Origin: Clostridiales bacterium UBA6386 | Lineage (GTDB): Bacteria; Bacillota; Clostridia; Oscillospirales; Oscillospiraceae | DNA: 8,246 nucleotides | Direction: 5' to 3' | Assembly (NCBI GenBank): GCA_002437585.1 | Contig: DJQM01000037.1 | Coordinates: 1 to 8,246, forward strand | Shown here: positions 5,887 through 8,246 of the stretch, in pieces | How the letters are laid out: each line of letters opens with the position of its first letter | Numbering within the stretch: the first letter of the stretch is position 1 | The notes under the pieces: model-generated | Database searches by the model: none | What the model saw: only the letters and a program-made list of their open reading frames with translations | What the model was told of the DNA's origin: nothing | Made by a program: the position numbers and the translations under genes

Positions 5887-6762
5887 ATGAGCATTTCCAT
5901 GGATGCCGCCTGCCTGCAATGCAGTCTCCGGCGCAGCATCGAAACCGTCACCCCTCTGGGCACCGGCACTCAGACCATGGACTTCGCCCGGGAGCTGATG
6001 AAACTGTACCTGGACGGGCCAAGGGACGTTCCCTCCACCTGGTTCACCCCGAAAATCAGCGAAATGCTGCACCGGCACTACGGCCTGGACTTGGATCGGT
6101 TCCGGCAGGAGAAGCTGGACTCCAACGCCCTGGTGCTTAGCCACATGGAGGCCATCCGCCAGCGGGTGGAGCAGGCAACCGACCCACTGCTTGCCGGACT
6201 GCAATTCGCCATTCTGGGAAATTATCTGGATTTTTCCGCCCTTCAGGGGCAGATCAGCTTTGAGACCTTCACCGAAATGCTGGATACCGCCCAGGATATG
6301 CGGCTGGATGAGACGGTTTTCGCCCAATTTCGTCAGGACCTGGCCCGTGGCAAAAAGCTTCTCTACCTGACGGACAACGCCGGAGAGATCGGCTTCGACC
6401 GGATTTTCGCCGAGACTCTTTCCCTGCTGTATCCAAATCTCGATATCTGCTTCTGCGTCCGGGGCGGCCCCACCCTGAACGACGCCACCCGGGAGGATGC
6501 CCGGGCTGTGGGAATCCCCTTCCGGGTCATCGACAACGGCAATCTCATTCCCGGCACCTGGCTGCCCCTGCTGAGCGAGGAAGCGAAGCAGGCCATGGAC
6601 GAAGCCGACGTGATTCTCGCCAAGGGCATGGCCAACGTGGAGACGTTGCTTGGCTGCGGGAAGAACATCTACTACGCTTTTCTCGTCAAGTGCCAGCGGT
6701 TCGTGAACCTGTTCCACCGGGAGCTGATGACCCCCATGCTGGTGCGGGAGCAGGCGCGGTAA
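5887..6762 (+). CDS. DUF89 / ARMT1-like damage-control phosphatase
   Basis: A 291-residue protein with the family's marks in order: an N-terminal CxxC (Cys9, Cys12), GNYLDF at 111-116, the metal-binding DNAGEIGFD at 163-171, RGGPTLNDAT at 192-201, PGTW at 222-225, DVILAKGMANVE at 241-252 and Lys268-Cys269. Characterised DUF89 members are divalent-metal phosphatases that remove damaged or surplus phosphometabolites; the substrate of stand-alone bacterial members of this type is not settled. The start is ATG 5887, with AAGGAG at 5871-5876 overlapping the previous stop and a 10-nt spacer; Met5 is a possible alternative. Only 14 nt separate it from the HAD phosphatase gene, so the two are surely co-transcribed. 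It appears to be the last gene of the murI operon, although no GC-rich terminator follows. Confidence 0.88.
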   Translation: MSISMDAACLQCSLRRSIETVTPLGTGTQTMDFARELMKLYLDGPRDVPSTWFTPKISEMLHRHYGLDLDRFRQEKLDSNALVLSHMEAIRQRVEQATDPLLAGLQFAILGNYLDFSALQGQISFETFTEMLDTAQDMRLDETVFAQFRQDLARGKKLLYLTDNAGEIGFDRIFAETLSLLYPNLDICFCVRGGPTLNDATREDARAVGIPFRVIDNGNLIPGTWLPLLSEEAKQAMDEADVILAKGMANVETLLGCGKNIYYAFLVKCQRFVNLFHRELMTPMLVREQAR

Positions 6763-6806
6763 ACCTATCTTAAGGAAAAAATAAGGGATTTTTCTTCCAA
6801 AATCCG

Positions 6807-6835
6807 TTGCAAACCGGAAATTCGTGTGTTACAAT
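6807..6835 (+). promoter_or_regulatory. Sigma-A promoter with extended -10
   Basis: TTGCAA (6807-6812), a 17-nt spacer and TACAAT (6830-6835), with TG at 6827-6828 as an extended -10. The predicted start is near 6842, about 20 nt before the next gene. This marks the 99-nt gap after the DUF89 gene as a transcription-unit boundary. Confidence 0.68.
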
Positions 6836-6861
6836 GGGGAAAATCAATCCGGGGGAATCCT

Positions 6862-7338
6862 ATGTTTTTGAAATATCTTTCCGTATTTTTGATATCCATG
6901 GTACCTCTTGTGGAGCTGCGGGGTGCCATTCCTTTCGCCACGGTGAGCCTGGGGCTGGACTACTGGCCGTCTCTTGCCGTGTGCGTGCTGGGGAATCTCT
7001 TTCCCGTGCCGCTGATCTACTTCTTCGCCAGAAAGGTTCTGGAATGGGGGCAGGACAAGCGGTATATCGGCCGTTTTTTCACCTGGTGCCTGCAAAAGGG
7101 CGAGTCCGCCGGACAGAAGCTGTCCCACCGTGCAGGCAAGCGGGGCATGTTTTTGGCCCTGCTGCTCTTTGTAGGCGTTCCTCTGCCCGGCACCGGTGCC
7201 TGGACGGGGACGCTGGCCGCCAGCTTCCTGGATTTCGGCATTAAGGGCACCTCCGTCTCCGTGTCTTTGGGGGTGGTGCTGGCCGGGATCATCATGGGCA
7301 TTATCAGCATGACCGGAATTCATGTATTCGGATTATAA
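6862..7338 (+). CDS. Small multi-drug export family membrane protein (PF06695/COG2426-like)
   Basis: A 158-residue membrane protein with about four hydrophobic stretches (roughly 2-16, 36-56, 96-118, 132-156). It has two matching loop motifs, VPLVELRGAIP at 14-24 and VGVPLPGTGAWTG at 104-116, plus GNLFPVP at 44-50. These are hallmarks of the family named for a putative small multidrug exporter. The repeat of a VPL..G loop in each half suggests an inverted, re-entrant-loop design like that of DedA/VTT proteins; that comparison is inference. The transport substrate is unknown and the drug-export label is weakly founded. The start ATG 6862 follows a G-rich site (GGGGGA, 6851-6856); the frame is open upstream, but the promoter -10 lies there. 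Its stop codon TAA abuts a foldback element that separates it from the HIT gene. Confidence 0.82.
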   Translation: MFLKYLSVFLISMVPLVELRGAIPFATVSLGLDYWPSLAVCVLGNLFPVPLIYFFARKVLEWGQDKRYIGRFFTWCLQKGESAGQKLSHRAGKRGMFLALLLFVGVPLPGTGAWTGTLAASFLDFGIKGTSVSVSLGVVLAGIIMGIISMTGIHVFGL

Positions 7339-7502
7339 GGGTGCCTCTGATTAAAGCGGCAAGGACTGGCAGCGAGAGATTTTTCTCTAGCCGAAGGGTT
7401 CAAAAGTGGCGGAATACTGTATGTATTTCCCACTTTTGAAGCCGCACGGATAGAGGAAAAAATCCGCTATCCAGCCGCCGACGCTTTATTCAGAGGTTCC
7501 CC
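7339..7502. mobile_element. 164-bp MITE-like foldback element with TAA flanks
   Basis: The terminal inverted repeats are 7339-7360 and 7480-7501, matching at 18 of 22 positions around a shared CCTCTGA-TAAAGCG core. Inside, the arms keep pairing loosely (around 7370-7392 against 7450-7476) and end in a perfect 11-bp stem, TTCAAAAGTGG (7399-7409) with CCACTTTTGAA (7430-7440), and a 20-nt loop. The element is flanked by TAA on both sides (7336-7338 and 7503-7505), consistent with a 3-bp target duplication. It has no coding capacity, so any transposase would act in trans. It begins directly after the stop codon of the membrane-protein gene. Confidence 0.72.
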
Positions 7503-7525
7503 TAAGTGATAAGGAGCGAACAAAA

Positions 7526-7867
7526 ATGACTGACTGTTTATTCTGTAAAATCATCGCCGGGGACATCCCCTCCACCAAGGTCTACGAGGACGAGACCGTC
7601 TTCGCCTTCCGGGACATCAACCCCCAGGCACCTACCCATATTCTGGTGATTCCCAAGACCCACATTTCCGGCTGCAACGGGATCAACACTGACAATAGCG
7701 GGGTTGTGGCCCACATTTTTGAGGTGATTCCTCAGATCGCCCAGGCCGAGGGGCTGGTAAACGGCTATCGGGTGGTAAGCAACTGCGGCCCCGACGCGGG
7801 CCAGACCGTGCCTCATCTGCACTTCCACATTCTGGGCGGCAAGACGCTGAGCCTGGAAATGGCGTAA
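7526..7867 (+). CDS. HIT-family (HinT-like) nucleotide hydrolase/transferase
   Basis: A 113-residue histidine-triad protein, the usual size of bacterial HinT. CLFCKIIAGDIP at 4-15 carries the Cys4/Cys7 pair that, with His residues, can bind zinc in many members. AFRDINPQAPTHILVIPK at 27-44 is the family core, and GQTVPHLHFHILGG at 92-105 contains the triad His97, His99 and His101, whose middle or last His is the nucleophile. Such proteins hydrolyse purine nucleoside phosphoramidates or aminoacyl-adenylates; the natural substrate here is unknown. The start ATG 7526 follows AAGGAG (7511-7516) with a 9-nt spacer. If the 164-bp foldback element upstream is removed in thought, the gene sits 20 nt after the membrane-protein gene, suggesting that the two once formed an operon. 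No own promoter is evident. Confidence 0.93.
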   Translation: MTDCLFCKIIAGDIPSTKVYEDETVFAFRDINPQAPTHILVIPKTHISGCNGINTDNSGVVAHIFEVIPQIAQAEGLVNGYRVVSNCGPDAGQTVPHLHFHILGGKTLSLEMA

Positions 7868-7877
7868 ATATGGATAA

Positions 7878-7899
7878 AGCCCGGACATCCGTCCGGGCT
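7878..7899. repeat. 22-nt hairpin, copy 1 (possible terminator after the HIT gene)
   Basis: A 9-bp stem, AGCCCGGAC and GTCCGGGCT, with an ATCC loop, 10 nt after the HIT stop. The plus-strand tail is not T-rich, so it is a weak candidate terminator. An identical copy with the same loop orientation lies at 8084-8105, making the two direct repeats that bracket a larger inverted-repeat structure. Confidence 0.7.
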
Positions 7900-7930
7900 C
7901 CAGCGTGTCAAAAAAGTCCAAAAGATACGT

Positions 7931-8064
7931 TGTCATTCCGCACCAGTCCGCAGACTGGTGTGGGAATCCACCGGTTGAACGTAAAAGCAGCCATTTTTGA
8001 AACTAAAATGTTTGAAAATCAAGGGGATTGCCACGCCAGTGTGTTCCACTGGCTCGCAATGACA
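7931..8064. repeat. Inverted pair of diverged hairpin repeats
   Basis: The left unit (7931-7969) and the reverse complement of the right unit (8025-8064) align along their length, sharing TGTCATT, CCAGT, ACTGG, GTGG and AATCC blocks. Each unit is itself a hairpin: CACCAGTC/GACTGGTG on the left, GCCAGTG/CACTGGC on the reverse-complemented right. Outward of each unit comes an A-rich GTGTCAAAAAAG-like or CTGTCGAAAAAC-like string and then the 22-nt hairpin, so the symmetry spans about 7878-8105. It is probably a palindromic intergenic repeat family or a decayed foldback element. Confidence 0.7.
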
Positions 8065-8083
8065 CGGTTTTTCGACAGCCTGA

Positions 8084-8105
8084 AGCCCGGACATCCGTCC
8101 GGGCT
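8084..8105. repeat. 22-nt hairpin, copy 2
   Basis: Identical over 22 nt to 7878-7899, with AGCCCGGAC/GTCCGGGCT arms and the same ATCC loop. An additional outer pairing, CAGCC before it and GGCTG at 8114-8118, could lengthen the structure. Confidence 0.7.
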
Positions 8106-8185
8106 CTCTTTCGGGCTGTGAAAAACGTGTCTTTTCAGGAATGTGCCAAAAGCGCGCCGAAACATTCCGACCCGCTTCCGGCGGT

Positions 8186-8234
8186 GCGGCCGGGGGATTC
8201 TTAAGGGGGCGGCTTTTCGGCAGTGCCCCCTAAG
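8186..8234. repeat. GC-rich repeat with hairpin, related to the left window edge
   Basis: The hairpin CTTA-A-GGGGGC (8200-8210) pairs with GCCCCC-TAAG (8225-8234). The reverse complement of 8186-8203 matches positions 1-18 of this window at 16 of 18 bases, including an 11-base CCCCCGGCCGC core. This looks like two members of a dispersed intergenic repeat, one at each end of the window. Confidence 0.5.
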
Positions 8235-8246
8235 CCGGCTTCTTCT

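Larger units (their letters stand above)
7868..8246. other. Gene-free stretch filled with inverted repeats
   Basis: There is no believable gene in these 379 bases. The stretch holds two identical 22-nt hairpins (7878-7899 and 8084-8105), a diverged pair of about 40-nt hairpins in inverted orientation between them, a 7-bp stem at 8138-8168 (GGAATGT/ACATTCC) and a GC-rich hairpin at 8200-8234. The 83-codon reading frame at 7870-8121 is made of repeat sequence. Confidence 0.7.

Noticed and set aside
5797..6717. A 306-codon minus-strand frame
   Set aside because: Antisense to the DUF89 gene, whose conserved motifs explain the coding signal.
6773..6800. A/T hairpin-like string after the DUF89 gene (GGAAAAAAT with ATTTTTCTTCC)
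   Set aside because: The stem is almost all A-T and lacks a GC-rich core, so it is a poor terminator; the boundary there rests on the following promoter instead.
7878..8105. CRISPR-like reading of the two identical 22-nt units
   Set aside because: Only two copies about 200 bases apart, each self-palindromic, with a structured inverted repeat between them and no cas genes.
7870..8121. An 83-codon frame after the HIT gene
   Set aside because: It is a translation of the hairpin repeats, has no ribosome binding site, and its sequence is of the kind produced by reading through palindromic elements.

Overview
The window looks like a chromosomal segment of a fairly GC-rich Firmicute, most likely a gut Clostridia of the Oscillospiraceae/Ruminococcaceae type. 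The pointers are strong AGGAGG-type ribosome binding sites, sigma-A-like promoters, the N-acetyl branch of diaminopimelate synthesis, a tiny Cys/Asn-rich protein of a kind seen in Clostridia, and GC-rich palindromic repeats between genes. Placement is inference; there is no rRNA or other taxonomic marker. No tRNA, rRNA, CRISPR array, phage gene or transposase was seen. All protein functions are assigned from motifs read by eye.

Layout. (1) 63-1241: a divergent lysine/cell-wall pair, an N-acetyldiaminopimelate deacetylase (minus) and DapH (plus), fired from back-to-back promoters whose -35 boxes lie only 9 bp apart. (2) 2036-2230: a 53-residue Cys/Asn-rich peptide gene and a strong, probably two-way terminator, followed by a 50-bp double-palindrome repeat at 2261-2310. 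(3) 2354-3610: an EAAT/DctA-fold symporter on the minus strand, with unusual residues where the family binds substrate and sodium. (4) 3741-6762: a tight plus-strand operon, murI - udk - HAD phosphatase - DUF89 phosphatase, with overlapping or nearly abutting genes and a promoter back-to-back with that of the symporter. (5) 6807-7867: a small membrane protein of the 'small multidrug export' family and a HIT protein. They look like a former operon pair split by a 164-bp foldback (MITE-like) element. (6) 7868-8246: no gene, packed with inverted repeats and hairpins.

How the genes fit together. DapH and the deacetylase supply diaminopimelate/lysine and MurI supplies D-glutamate, so two peptidoglycan building blocks are made here. 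Udk salvages uridine/cytidine. The HAD, DUF89 and HIT proteins are small hydrolases of the house-cleaning kind. No complete undescribed system (defence, RiPP or secretion) is visible. The most original material is the Cys/Asn-rich peptide, the atypical symporter and three different palindromic repeat families. In one of these, two diverged copies differ by compensatory base-pair changes.
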